Assembly: GCA_030747175.1 (NCBI GenBank) | Contig: JASLLE010000016.1 | Coordinates: 1-41,452 of the forward strand | Length of the DNA stretch: 41,452 nt | Reading direction: 5' to 3' | Source: Dehalococcoidia bacterium | Lineage (GTDB): Bacteria; Chloroflexota; Dehalococcoidia; Lucifugimonadales; Lucifugimonadaceae | Part shown: one piece after another, positions 17,018 to 25,462 of the stretch | How the letters are laid out: the number at the start of each line of letters is the position of its first letter | Numbering within the stretch: position 1 is the stretch's first letter | Program-made: the position numbers and the translations under genes | The notes under the pieces: generated by a model | What the model was told of the DNA's origin: nothing | What the model saw: only the letters and a program-made list of their open reading frames with translations | Databases searched by the model: none

Positions 17018-18709
17018 TCAAACGAGCGGGTTGAACCGGGCGTCGGAGTTGGCCGGACCGCCGCTCAAGCCCGTCGGAACGCCATCGGCACGCCAGCAAG
17101 CCGCTCCGGTCATCAGCCCGCGCTCGTGGTCGATCAGGATGCCGTTCATGCCTCCAGCGACGTTGGCCACGCGCACCACCGGATGCCCGAGCCCCGTCAG
17201 CCCGGACGGCGGCCCCTCACCAAACCCGTGTTCCAATTCAACATCCTGCCCCTGTGTCCACAATCGCGGCGCCTCGACAGCTTCTTGCAGGGTCATGCCG
17301 TGGTCGATTACGTTCATTATCGCCTGCATCACGGAACCGAATATGCGCACGCCGCCCGGCGTGCCGATCCCGAGGAAGGGCTTGCCGTCTTTGCTCACGA
17401 TGGTGGGCGACATGCTGCTCACGACACGCTTGTCTGGCAGCACCGAGTTCGGATTCCCGGGGTGCGGGTCAAACATGGCCTGCGTGTTGTTGAGCAGTAT
17501 CCCCGTGCCGGGGACGGTGACCTTTGAGCCGAACACCTCATTTATGGTTTGCGTCATCGACACCATGTTGCCTTCGTCGTCGGCGGTCGTCAGGTGCGTC
17601 GTGTTTGCCGACTCCGCCGAGCGTGTGCCCGCCAACTGTTCACTTGCCCGGGAGATGTCGATCCCGGCGGCCCGCTGTTTCGCGTAACCCGTGGAGGTCA
17701 ACCAATCGAGCGGAATCTCCATCACGGCGGGATCACCGAGGTACTCGAACCGGTCGGCGAAAGCAATCTTGAGCGATTCGGCGATCAGGTGCAGGCCGTT
17801 TTTCGTGCCGAAGCCCTGCCCGGCGACGTCGAAGTTCTCAAGGATATTCAGCATCTCGATGATGAGCGTGATACCGGTATTCCCGGGCGGCGGACCGGAT
17901 ATCTCGAAGCCCCGGTAGGTTCCGCGTACCGGGTCTTTGCGAAGGGTGGAATAGCCGCGGAGATCGTCGGCGGTGATCAACCCGCCGTTGCGCTTCATGT
18001 CTTCCGCAATGACCTGGCCGAGCGGGCCGTCATACAACTCATCAGCGCCACCCGACGCGATGGCCTTCAACGACTCCGCGTAATCGCGCCGGATGATGAG
18101 CTGGCCGATCGATGGAGGCGCCCCTCCCGGCAAAAATATTTCCGCGGTGGCCGGGAACCGTGCAATATCCTCCCGGTTCTCGGTAATCAGTCGCACCAGG
18201 TACTCGGAAGCCGGGAATCCCTTCTCGGCGTACCTGATAGCTGGAGCGATGACCGCCTCCCAGCCCAGCTTCCCGTACCCGGAGTGCAACTCTTCCCACG
18301 CCTTCAGGTTGCCGGGAACGCCAACGGCGAGGTATCCAACCTGGCTCTCCCGATCCTCGGTGAGAAGGTAGTCGGGCCAGGTGTCAGAGACGGGCCGGTA
18401 CATATCAGGCGTCGCGGCCGCTGGAGAAAGCGTGTAGTTGTCGATACAGACCGATTCTCCGTCCGCCGTCCGGAGGTTGATGTAGCCGCCGCCAAATGGC
18501 CCGACCATCATCGGCTCGACAACGCTCAGGGCGAAGACAGACCCGATCGCTGCATCAATGGCGTTGCCGCCCATCGACAGCATCTCAAGCCCGGCGGCCG
18601 AGCCCATGGGATGGTTGGTCACGACCATCCCCCGCGATGCCGTGGCCGGTTGCTTGAACGTCTCGAAGGTTGCACCGGCGCTGGCGCGCCAGTCGGTGAC
18701 GGTGGTCAA
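17018..18709 (-). CDS. ggt: Gamma-glutamyltransferase
   Basis: 563 aa from TTG 18709, chosen because AGGA lies nine bases upstream and homology begins soon after; the long open frame further upstream overlaps the divergent aldolase and is not expected to be coding. Ntn-hydrolase features: the RGMVVTNHPMGS opening, GGNAIDAAIG, the self-cleavage site ANTTHLTTADDEGN with the catalytic Thr370, and the GTPGG loop. Autocleavage before Thr370 would give subunits of about 369 and 194 residues, as in known GGTs. The family transfers or hydrolyses gamma-glutamyl groups, for example of glutathione. There is no signal peptide with this start, unlike periplasmic E. coli GGT. Confidence 0.92.
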   Translation of the reverse strand: MTTVTDWRASAGATFETFKQPATASRGMVVTNHPMGSAAGLEMLSMGGNAIDAAIGSVFALSVVEPMMVGPFGGGYINLRTADGESVCIDNYTLSPAAATPDMYRPVSDTWPDYLLTEDRESQVGYLAVGVPGNLKAWEELHSGYGKLGWEAVIAPAIRYAEKGFPASEYLVRLITENREDIARFPATAEIFLPGGAPPSIGQLIIRRDYAESLKAIASGGADELYDGPLGQVIAEDMKRNGGLITADDLRGYSTLRKDPVRGTYRGFEISGPPPGNTGITLIIEMLNILENFDVAGQGFGTKNGLHLIAESLKIAFADRFEYLGDPAVMEIPLDWLTSTGYAKQRAAGIDISRASEQLAGTRSAESANTTHLTTADDEGNMVSMTQTINEVFGSKVTVPGTGILLNNTQAMFDPHPGNPNSVLPDKRVVSSMSPTIVSKDGKPFLGIGTPGGVRIFGSVMQAIMNVIDHGMTLQEAVEAPRLWTQGQDVELEHGFGEGPPSGLTGLGHPVVRVANVAGGMNGILIDHERGLMTGAACWRADGVPTGLSGGPANSDARFNPLV

Positions 18710-18761
18710 GGTAAGTCTTCCTGCTTCACGGGATGGTTCGTCAGGCAAGCGGCACGGGCCG

Positions 18762-18767
18762 ATTATA
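18762..18767 (-). promoter_or_regulatory. TATAAT -10 for the GGT-threonine synthase operon
   Basis: The minus strand reads TATAAT at 18767-18762, 53 bp upstream of the GGT start codon. No convincing -35 is found at 16-18 bp. Confidence 0.35.
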
Positions 18768-18892
18768 GGCCGCGCCCAGTCAATCACCCGCAGCCCGGCC
18801 CGCGTGCGAGCCCTTTCTTGCCGCGTACCCGGAGCGGGCGTACCTTGTGGCCGTTCATCGCACTCGAAACCATTCACAACCGGAGTCAACAC

Positions 18893-19630
18893 ATGGACCA
18901 GCCCAACCGAGTCGTTACCGCCCTGCGTGAAGGCCGGAAAGCGTACGGCTTTCAACTGACCTTTCCCGCCCCGCAGATCATAGACATCATGGGAACGCTC
19001 GACCTCGATTACGTCTGGTTGGACTGCGAACATGGGCCGTTCTCGTTGCAAGATGTGGAAAACGCCTGCCGGGCCGCTGAGGCCGCCGGGATGACGCCCA
19101 TCGGGCGCGTTCCAAGCATCCAGTCGCACATCGTGCTCCAGTATCTGGATCGCGGGATGAAGGGGATCATGGGACCGCACATCGCGACAAAGGCCGATGC
19201 CGAACAGCTGGTTCAAGCCTGTAAGTTCGGTCCGGAAGGTTCGCGGTCATACGGCGCAAATCGTGGTTCCGGCCACAACGTGATGGAGGTCGGACCAGAG
19301 GGCTGGGCCGACCGGCGTGACTACTACAGGAATGCCAACGACAACATGCTTGTCGGCGCACTGCTCGAAGACGCACAGGTAATCGAAGAGTTGGACGGGA
19401 TCCTCGAGGTCGACGGGATCGACTACTTCGGCGTCGGACACCATGATTTCAGTCAATCGATCGGAATGCCCGGCATGGGCGACTCCCCCGAGGTGCAGCG
19501 GGCACAGGCGGAGATATACGACCGCATCAGGGCCGGAGGCGGACGGATTGGCGACGATTTTCTGGTCGCCAACTGGGTCCATGAAATGCTTCTGGACGGC
19601 GGGCGCAAGATCGTGGAAGGACGGTCATAA
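18893..19630 (+). CDS. HpcH/HpaI-family aldolase
   Basis: 245 aa from ATG 18893, with GGAG seven bases upstream. It is a TIM-barrel class II pyruvate aldolase of the HpcH/HpaI type. Motifs: WLDCEHGPFS with the conserved His47, IGRVPSIQ with the pyruvate-binding Arg, GIMGPHI, LLEDAQVIEE with the metal-binding Glu, and FGVGHHDFSQSIG with the metal Asp. Members cleave 2-keto-3-deoxy sugar acids or 4-hydroxy-2-oxoheptanedioate to pyruvate and an aldehyde. The substrate cannot be named from sequence. The next gene begins on the base after the TAA, so they are co-translated. Confidence 0.92.
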   Translation: MDQPNRVVTALREGRKAYGFQLTFPAPQIIDIMGTLDLDYVWLDCEHGPFSLQDVENACRAAEAAGMTPIGRVPSIQSHIVLQYLDRGMKGIMGPHIATKADAEQLVQACKFGPEGSRSYGANRGSGHNVMEVGPEGWADRRDYYRNANDNMLVGALLEDAQVIEELDGILEVDGIDYFGVGHHDFSQSIGMPGMGDSPEVQRAQAEIYDRIRAGGGRIGDDFLVANWVHEMLLDGGRKIVEGRS

Positions 19631-19954
19631 ATGGCCGAGCACGGATCAGGACTGCTCCTGGTGATGATGGATATCGACCCCGAGCACGAAGAGGATTTCA
19701 ATCGCTGGTACGACGAGGAGCATCTACCGGAGCGAAAGGCGATTCCGGGGTTTCTGACGGCTCGGCGATACGAGGCGGTCGAGGGCGGGCCGAAATACCT
19801 GGCGATCTACGAGATGGACAATCCGGAAGTGCTGGACAGTGAGGCTTACAGGTACGTGTCTGAAGAGGGCCGATCTGAATGGACGGCACGCGTTGTGGGA
19901 CGAGCGAAGAACTACGTCCGGAACGTATACGTGGAGATAACCGTAGACGGGTAA
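19631..19954 (+). CDS. Small ferredoxin-like-fold protein (EthD/Dabb-like)
   Basis: 107 aa, starting immediately after the aldolase stop (TAAATG). The signature NRWYDEEHLPER, then IPGFLTARRYEAVEG and PKYLAIYEMDNPEVL, is that of small dimeric alpha-beta barrel proteins (EthD/Dabb/DUF4286-like). These act as monooxygenase-like or lyase-like accessory enzymes, mostly uncharacterised. Conserved Tyr and His in the WYDEEH motif suggest a ligand-binding or catalytic pocket. Coupling with the aldolase implies that they act on the same pathway. Confidence 0.82.
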   Translation: MAEHGSGLLLVMMDIDPEHEEDFNRWYDEEHLPERKAIPGFLTARRYEAVEGGPKYLAIYEMDNPEVLDSEAYRYVSEEGRSEWTARVVGRAKNYVRNVYVEITVDG

Positions 19955-20057
19955 GGGCCAACGTTTGGGCCGGGCTTGCTCCGCCTTCTCGGGGTTCTTG
20001 ATATCTAACGCGCTGGCGCACTGACCGCCATTGGTGGTCCCCCTCACTGTGGGGCCG

Positions 20058-20105
20058 GGGACATGGGTGTCATTTTAGACCGGGCACATGGGTACCACTT
20101 CTGGT
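20058..20105. mobile_element. Relic with two tandem imperfect 24-nt repeats, transposon-end-like
   Basis: GGGACATGGGTGTCATTTTA (20058 onward) and GGGCACATGGGTACCACTTC (20082 onward) are two tandem imperfect copies of one unit. GGGACATGGGT...GGGCACATGGGT resembles the terminal sequences flanking IS481-type integrase genes as I remember them. No transposase gene is present in the window, so at most a decayed end remains. This lies in the 312-bp gap upstream of glcD. Confidence 0.4.
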
Positions 20106-20149
20106 TGCAATGAGGGTGCGATACGTATTGCCTCTCCCGTGACCTCATC

Positions 20150-20262
20150 CAGCGGCGAGATCCTTCGTCGCAAGCTCCTCAGGATGACTTGTTGGGTCAG
20201 GGACGAGTTCCGGTCAACAATCGCTCCTGTTACCCGCGATACGCCCCGATATGTCATCCTGA
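20150..20262. repeat. Second repeat type abutting the glcD start
   Basis: TCAGGATGAC at 20179-20188 and its exact inverse complement GTCATCCTGA at 20253-20262 bracket 64 bases. GATCCTTCGTCG lies just before the first arm. GTCATCCTGA is one base different from the GTCATCCCGA that opens the modular repeat. The right arm ends four bases before the glcD ATG, so no Shine-Dalgarno site is visible there. Confidence 0.55.
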
Positions 20263-20266
20263 ACCC

Positions 20267-21712
20267 ATGCCAGAAAAATCCCCCCTTGTCCGGGAGCTTG
20301 AAGAGGTAGTCGAGCCAAGCCACGTCGTGTGGCGGCCGGAAGACCTTCTCGTTTACGAGTACGACGGTTCTATCGACCGCAATAACCCGGGTGCTGTGGT
20401 CGTTCCGGCTTCCGCTGAACAGGTGTCGGAGATCATCAAGATCGCCCGTAAACACGATGTTCCCGTCGTGCCGCGTGGCGCGGGCACCGGCCTTTCTGGC
20501 GGCGCGATTTCTATGGAGGGCGCAATCGTTCTGGCGCTGACCCGCCTGAATAAAGTCCTCAACATAGACAAAGAGAACCGGGTTGCCATCGTCGAGCCCG
20601 GCGTGGTCAATCTTGAACTGGGACAGGCCGTCGCGCCGTACGGCCTCCAGTACATCCCCGATCCCTCCAGTCAAAGCGCCTGCACCATCGGCGGCAACGT
20701 CGGCGAGAATGCCGGCGGCCCGCACTGCCTGGCGTACGGTGTGACCACCAACCACGTCCTCGGCATGGAGGTGGTGCTGGCTGACGGCACGCTCACATGG
20801 CTGGGCGGGGAGACACGGGAAGTGCCCGGCTACGATCTGCGGGGCGTTTTCATCGGGTCCGAGGGCACTCTCGGCGTAGTCACAAAGGTGGCGGTGCGGC
20901 TGGTCCCCGTGCCGGAAGCGATCCGCACGATGGTCGCAGCGTTCTCCAGCGTGGAAGCGGCGAGCGAAACGGTTGCGGATATCGTGGCGTCCGGCGTCAT
21001 TCCGGGCGCGGTCGAAATGATCGATCGCCTGTGTATCGAGGCCGTGGAACCGGCGTTTCATCCCGGCTACCCGGAGGACGCGCAGGCGATCCTGCTGGTG
21101 GAGGTGGACGGACTGCGTGAAACGGTCGATGAGCAGGCAGAACTGGTGGAGCAACTATGCCGGCAACACGGCACGACCGACTGGCGGACCGCGGAGGATG
21201 AGGAGGAGCGGGAGACGTTGTGGGCCTCACGCAAGAAGGCGCTGGGCGCGCTCGGCCGTCTCGCCCCGAACTACTACCTGATCGATGGCGTGATCCCACC
21301 GACCCGGCTCCCGGAAACGATGTCCAAGATCAACGCCCTGTCGGACGAGCTTGGGATACCGATCGCCAACGTGCTCCACGCGGGGGACGGCAACCTGCAC
21401 CCCTGCATCCTGTTCGACTCGCGCGATCCCGTACAGGTGGAAAAGGCGCTGGTCGCAGGGGGCAGAATCCTCGAGATGTGCGTCGAGGTCGGCGGGGCCC
21501 TGTCCGGCGAGCACGGCATCGGGCTGGAGAAGCAGGGTTACCTGCCGCTGGTGTTCACCGACGAGGATCTCGACGCGATGGCGCGGCTCAAGCCCGCTTT
21601 CGGCGCGGCGGGGATGTTCAACCCCGGAAAGATCTTCCCGACGGACGAGCAGCGAGAAGGCGTCCCCCACGCGACGATCATGCAACGGCTGACGGTGGAC
21701 ATGGTGATTTAG
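20267..21712 (+). CDS. glcD: FAD-linked oxidase, glycolate oxidase subunit GlcD-like
   Basis: 481 aa from ATG 20267. The FAD-binding PCMH domain has VVPRGAGTGLSGGAIS (residues 68-82) and TIGGNVGENAGGPHCLAYG. The C-terminal FAD-oxidase domain has the catalytic-site motifs HAGDGNLHP (His371) and GEHGIG (His416) and ends in MFNPGKIFP. GlcD is the catalytic subunit oxidising glycolate, D-lactate or another 2-hydroxy acid, passing electrons to GlcE/GlcF and the quinone pool. The start is within a few bases of a repeat arm and no RBS is seen. The partner genes glcE and glcF are about 2.5 kb downstream, split off by two other genes. Confidence 0.92.
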   Translation: MPEKSPLVRELEEVVEPSHVVWRPEDLLVYEYDGSIDRNNPGAVVVPASAEQVSEIIKIARKHDVPVVPRGAGTGLSGGAISMEGAIVLALTRLNKVLNIDKENRVAIVEPGVVNLELGQAVAPYGLQYIPDPSSQSACTIGGNVGENAGGPHCLAYGVTTNHVLGMEVVLADGTLTWLGGETREVPGYDLRGVFIGSEGTLGVVTKVAVRLVPVPEAIRTMVAAFSSVEAASETVADIVASGVIPGAVEMIDRLCIEAVEPAFHPGYPEDAQAILLVEVDGLRETVDEQAELVEQLCRQHGTTDWRTAEDEEERETLWASRKKALGALGRLAPNYYLIDGVIPPTRLPETMSKINALSDELGIPIANVLHAGDGNLHPCILFDSRDPVQVEKALVAGGRILEMCVEVGGALSGEHGIGLEKQGYLPLVFTDEDLDAMARLKPAFGAAGMFNPGKIFPTDEQREGVPHATIMQRLTVDMVI

Positions 21713-21746
21713 GGACGGTGGCAGCGTCGTTGTTCGGTGACGGTGA

Positions 21747-21884
21747 CCCCCTCTCCCGGTGGGAGAGGCCAGATGCATTGAGGGTGAGGGAGGACAAAGG
21801 TTTCTTCTTGAACGTGTTTGGTGCGCGGTCTGACCTTTCGGTGAAGGTCCCTCGTCCTTCCGGGTCCGGAAGTATCGGGATGAC
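21747..21884 (-). repeat. Modular intergenic repeat, full copy B (inverted)
   Basis: Read on the minus strand: GTCATCCCGATACTTCCGG with an imperfect inverse arm, GAGGGACCTTCACC, a spacer, TTTGTCCTCCCTCACCC, and the terminal hairpin CCTCTCCC-ACC-GGGAGAGG (21768-21750). It fills the middle of the 337-bp gap between glcD and the Gfo/Idh gene. The rest of that gap shows only a possible -10 (TAAACT, 21995-22000) and the RBS TGAGG before 22050. Confidence 0.8.
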
Positions 21885-22049
21885 GGCAAACGGTGCAGTC
21901 GCGTCAAATGATCGCGTCGCCAGACCCCGTGGGCGTATTGCCATACACCCCTACAAGTGCGTCATCGCGAGCGTCCGGCCCACCCTGGATTCGCTAAACT
22001 GACCGCCCTGCCCTTACCACTCTGCCCATTCCACACTTGAGGTTCATCC

Positions 22050-23087
22050 ATGCCCCAGTCCGCTCCCGTTCGCATCGGCATCATCGGCGCCGGTGGTTTC
22101 ATGCGCACCCACATGGAGTCATTTGCGGAAATCCCGGAGGCCGAGATTGTCGCCTTTTGCCGCCGCAGTGAAGCGGCGCTGAACGAAGCGGCGGATGAGT
22201 ACGGGATCGAACACCGGTTCACCGACTATCGCGACATGCTGAAGATGGACGGACTCGACGCGGTCGCGATCATCACGCCAACGGGGTCGCACAGGCAGAT
22301 ATCGCTCGACGCCATCGCGACCGGGAAGCACGTCCTCTCCGAGAAGCCGCTTGCGTTGACCGCGCCCGATGCAAAAGAGATGCTGGACGCCGCTGAGGCA
22401 GCGGGCGTGGTGCACGCCACCAATTTCAACCAGCGCGGCCGTACCCCCGTTGGACGCATGAAGCAGCATATGGACGCCGGGTACATCGGACGGCTGTTCC
22501 ACGCCAACATCTGGTGGGGCCAGACACAGGCCATCGAAGACAAACCGGAGGTCGCGCCCTGGCGCTTCAAGGCCGAGGACGGCGGCGGGCCGGTGTACGA
22601 ATTGATCCACGTGTTCGATATGGCTCGTTTGATCGGCGGCGAGATCAAGCGCGTCTGCGCCCTGCTCACTACTGCCGTCCCGCAACGGACTTTTGCTGAT
22701 GGCGAGGAGGTCGATGTCGATGTGCCCGACTCCGGCGGCTACCTCCTTGAGTGGGTGGACGGGGGTTACGCGGTCGTACACACGAGTTTTGTTTCCAAGG
22801 GAAACGACGCGGACGGGCGTACCTCTCCCCGGATAGAAATCTCCGGGTCAGACGGCCGGCTTGAGAACGACGGTATTACCGGGATTCTCGGCGTGCACGG
22901 CGTCTCGGGCGTGTTGCAGGATGTCGAGATGGGACCGGAGTACCCACAGCCCTACCGGCAGTTCGTCGACGCCATACTCGGCGGACCACCCGTCAGAACC
23001 AGCTTTTACGATGGCATGAAGGCGGCAGAAATAGTGGACGCGGCGTTCCTCTCATCTAAAGAGAACCGCTGGGTGGAACTGAACTAG
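22050..23087 (+). CDS. Gfo/Idh/MocA-family oxidoreductase
   Basis: 345 aa, with TGAGG upstream of the ATG. The N-terminal Rossmann motif is RIGIIGAGGFM (residues 8-18), and the family signature EKPLAL places the catalytic Lys at 99. The C-terminal alpha/beta domain includes GGGPVYELIHVFDMARLIGG, the usual substrate-side His segment (normally GG-hhD-G-H-hD), here with His at ELIHVFD. Members oxidise or reduce sugars and inositols with NAD(P). It sits between glcD and glcE together with an aldo/keto reductase 32 bp downstream, suggesting a sugar-derived substrate. Confidence 0.9.
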   Translation: MPQSAPVRIGIIGAGGFMRTHMESFAEIPEAEIVAFCRRSEAALNEAADEYGIEHRFTDYRDMLKMDGLDAVAIITPTGSHRQISLDAIATGKHVLSEKPLALTAPDAKEMLDAAEAAGVVHATNFNQRGRTPVGRMKQHMDAGYIGRLFHANIWWGQTQAIEDKPEVAPWRFKAEDGGGPVYELIHVFDMARLIGGEIKRVCALLTTAVPQRTFADGEEVDVDVPDSGGYLLEWVDGGYAVVHTSFVSKGNDADGRTSPRIEISGSDGRLENDGITGILGVHGVSGVLQDVEMGPEYPQPYRQFVDAILGGPPVRTSFYDGMKAAEIVDAAFLSSKENRWVELN

Positions 23088-23119
23088 CCGGGCCCGCCAG
23101 AGGGGAACGTAATAACGTA

Positions 23120-24160
23120 ATGCAGTACAGGAAACTCGGCCGCACCGGTCTCAAGGTCTCCGAGATGTGTCTCGGGAGCGACAATTTCGGCAACGAATTC
23201 GGCGCTTCTCCAGAGACGAGCTTCGCCATTCTGGACCGGGCGCTCGATTTCGGTGCCAACTTCATCGACACGGCCGATCAGTACGCAAACGGCAACTCCG
23301 AGACGGTGATCGGCGAATATTTGAGGTCACGCAAGAAGCGCGATGACGTGGTTCTCGCGTCCAAGTTCTGGACGGCAACAGGGCCGGGACCGAACGACTA
23401 CGGCACCTCCCGCTATCACCTGATGAACGCGGTAGACGCTTCCCTCGAACGACTTCAGACGGACCATATCGACCTGTACCTGATCCACGCACCGGACCCG
23501 ACCACGCCATTGGAAGAGACCCTTGAGACGCTCACCGATCTCAGGCGCTCTGGCAAGGTCCGCTACGTCGGCGTCTCCAACTTCCCGGCATGGTTGCTCA
23601 CGGAGGGTCTTTGGATCTCCGATACGAAGAACCTGGCGCGGTTTGACTGCATCCAGTCCGGCTACAACATCCTCCGGCCCGGGATGGCCCGGGACGTGCT
23701 GGAGCTTTGTGTCGACCAGGGCATCGGAGCGACCGCGTACAGCCCGATGGCGAGCGGCATGCTCACCGGCAAACATGACCGCACGGCGGAGGTTCCGGAC
23801 TCCGACTCCAAGTTCGGGGACCGCGACGCGGCCCGTGGCGGCACGCTCGTCAGTCGTTACTGGAACGAGGCGATGTTCGACGTGGTGGAAATGCTGGGGG
23901 CACTCGCTGAAAAATCGGGCAACACGATCATGCGTCTCGCGCTTCAGTGGGTACGAGAGTCCCCCGGCATGACATCTGCGATAGTAGGAGCACGGCGCGA
24001 GGACCACATCGAAGGCATAATCGATGCGTGGTCTGAGGACGCATCACCCGACGTGATGGCGGAGGTCCGCCGCATCGCTGACGACTTCGCCGCAAAGACT
24101 CCTTCCGACTATCCGCCGCCCTTCGCCATTCCTCCCCTCGGCGGAACCGGCGCAGCGTAA
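23120..24160 (+). CDS. Aldo/keto reductase
   Basis: 346 aa from ATG 23120; AGGGG lies about 16 bases upstream, too far for a normal RBS. The catalytic tetrad is Asp50 and Tyr55 (FIDTADQYANG), Lys82 (LASKFW) and His123 (YLIHAPDP). The C-terminal cofactor-binding segment reads TSAIVGARREDHIEGI. The length and NGNSETVIGEYL are typical of the YajO/Tas/AKR11-13-like bacterial group, which act on sugars and aldehydes using NADP(H). It shares only the superfamily motifs with the other AKR at 14931. Close spacing makes it co-transcribed with the Gfo/Idh gene. Confidence 0.92.
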   Translation: MQYRKLGRTGLKVSEMCLGSDNFGNEFGASPETSFAILDRALDFGANFIDTADQYANGNSETVIGEYLRSRKKRDDVVLASKFWTATGPGPNDYGTSRYHLMNAVDASLERLQTDHIDLYLIHAPDPTTPLEETLETLTDLRRSGKVRYVGVSNFPAWLLTEGLWISDTKNLARFDCIQSGYNILRPGMARDVLELCVDQGIGATAYSPMASGMLTGKHDRTAEVPDSDSKFGDRDAARGGTLVSRYWNEAMFDVVEMLGALAEKSGNTIMRLALQWVRESPGMTSAIVGARREDHIEGIIDAWSEDASPDVMAEVRRIADDFAAKTPSDYPPPFAIPPLGGTGAA

Positions 24161-24202
24161 ATTGCCGATTTTGATACCTTCGCCCGGCCATCCGGGCCAA
24201 CA

Positions 24203-25462
24203 ATGACTGACTCCTACGAACTCGACGGCATCACGCCGTCCCGGGTCGAACATCCGGCCACGGTCGACGATCTATCGGTCACCCTCGGAACGGTTCATTC
24301 TGACGGGCAGGCCGCCGTCCTCTGGGGCGGTGGAACGCGGATGCACGTCGGGAACAAGATCGCCCGGTACGACGTGGCGGTGGATATGACCGGGCTGGAC
24401 CGGATAGTTGACTACCGCCCGCCCGATCTCGTGGTCGTCGCGGAAGCCGGTATGACGCTCGCCGCGTTGCAGGCAGAACTCCGGGTGAATAACCAGCGGC
24501 TGCCTTTCGACGTCCAGTCCCCCGACAGCGCAACGATCGGCGGATCGCTCGCCTCGAACAACGTCGGTCCACTCCGCAGCTCGTATGGCGGCGTCCGGGA
24601 TTTCGTCATCGGCATGTCGATCGTCCAGGCCGATGGGACGATGACGAAAAGCGGCGGCAGCGTCGTCAAAAACGTCGCCGGGTACGACATGGCGCGTCTC
24701 CACATCGGCGCGCTTGGCACGCTCGGCGCGATCGCCACAGTCGCCTTCAAAATCGGCCCCGTTCCGCAAACGATGCGCACCGTCGCCGCCTGGTTTGACT
24801 CCGCTGAGTCCGCCGCCGTCGCGGGTATGCGGATCACCAATGGAGCGTTCATGCCGGAAGCCGTGACCCTGGTCGCCGGACAACGCGCAGTCGCGCATGC
24901 AACCGAACTCGCGGCGGGTAACTCCGGAGCTGCTTCGGACAACGCCGTCATGCTGCTGATCGCCCTGGCGGCCGGTTCCGCTACCGTGGAACGTCAGGTG
25001 AACGATACGACCGCCACCCTCGGCGCTGCTATGGCTGACGGTTTCGTCGTACTCGATGGCGACGCGGGATACCCCGTCTGGTCGCTCGCCGGCGAGCAAC
25101 CTCCCCCGGCGCCCACCCTTTCCATACGTTCAACCGTCAAACCGGCAGAGGCATTCGACCTCGTGAACGCCCTTGCTGCGGGAGCCGGTTCGGACGACAT
25201 CCACATCGTGGCCCAGATCGGGTTCGGGACGGTGGAAGCGCACTGGAGGAACCAGGTGTCACCGGACCTCGTTCGATCAGCCCGGGACGCTGTCAGCGGC
25301 GCGGGCGGCATCCCCATGATCGAGCGCTGTCCTCCCGAGCTGAAGTCAGAGCTGGATGTGTTTGGAGACCTCGGAGCGCCGCTGGAGGTCATGCGGCGCT
25401 TGAAGCAACAGTTCGACCCGAAGGGGACGCTGTCCCCCGGTCGTTTCGCCGGGAGGATTTAG
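24203..25462 (+). CDS. glcE: FAD-binding protein, glycolate oxidase subunit GlcE-like
   Basis: 419 aa. The FAD-binding PCMH domain carries VLWGGGTRMHVG (residues 39-50), DSATIGGSLASNNVGPLRSSYG and GGSVVKNVAGYDMARLHIGALGT in segments. The C-terminal cap is shorter than in GlcD and lacks the two His motifs, as expected for GlcE. A 6-bp palindrome, GCCCGG-CCAT-CCGGGC, lies just before the ATG where an RBS would be. It should form the second flavin subunit of the GlcDEF complex. Its TAG is followed at once by the glcF ATG. Confidence 0.88.
   Translation: MTDSYELDGITPSRVEHPATVDDLSVTLGTVHSDGQAAVLWGGGTRMHVGNKIARYDVAVDMTGLDRIVDYRPPDLVVVAEAGMTLAALQAELRVNNQRLPFDVQSPDSATIGGSLASNNVGPLRSSYGGVRDFVIGMSIVQADGTMTKSGGSVVKNVAGYDMARLHIGALGTLGAIATVAFKIGPVPQTMRTVAAWFDSAESAAVAGMRITNGAFMPEAVTLVAGQRAVAHATELAAGNSGAASDNAVMLLIALAAGSATVERQVNDTTATLGAAMADGFVVLDGDAGYPVWSLAGEQPPPAPTLSIRSTVKPAEAFDLVNALAAGAGSDDIHIVAQIGFGTVEAHWRNQVSPDLVRSARDAVSGAGGIPMIERCPPELKSELDVFGDLGAPLEVMRRLKQQFDPKGTLSPGRFAGRI

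Noticed and set aside
17549-18892. Long plus-strand open frame running into the HpcH aldolase, which would give a 693-residue protein
   Set aside because: It is antisense to gamma-glutamyltransferase, whose catalytic motifs are intact. Aldolase homology and a GGAG site begin only at 18893.
20075-21154. Minus-strand open frame of about 359 codons across glcD
   Set aside because: It lies opposite the intact GlcD protein, shows no domain motif, and has the biased composition of an antisense frame.
21220-22002. Plus-strand open frame of about 260 codons starting inside glcD and running into the gap
   Set aside because: It is shifted relative to glcD, which is intact, and its second half is the modular repeat.
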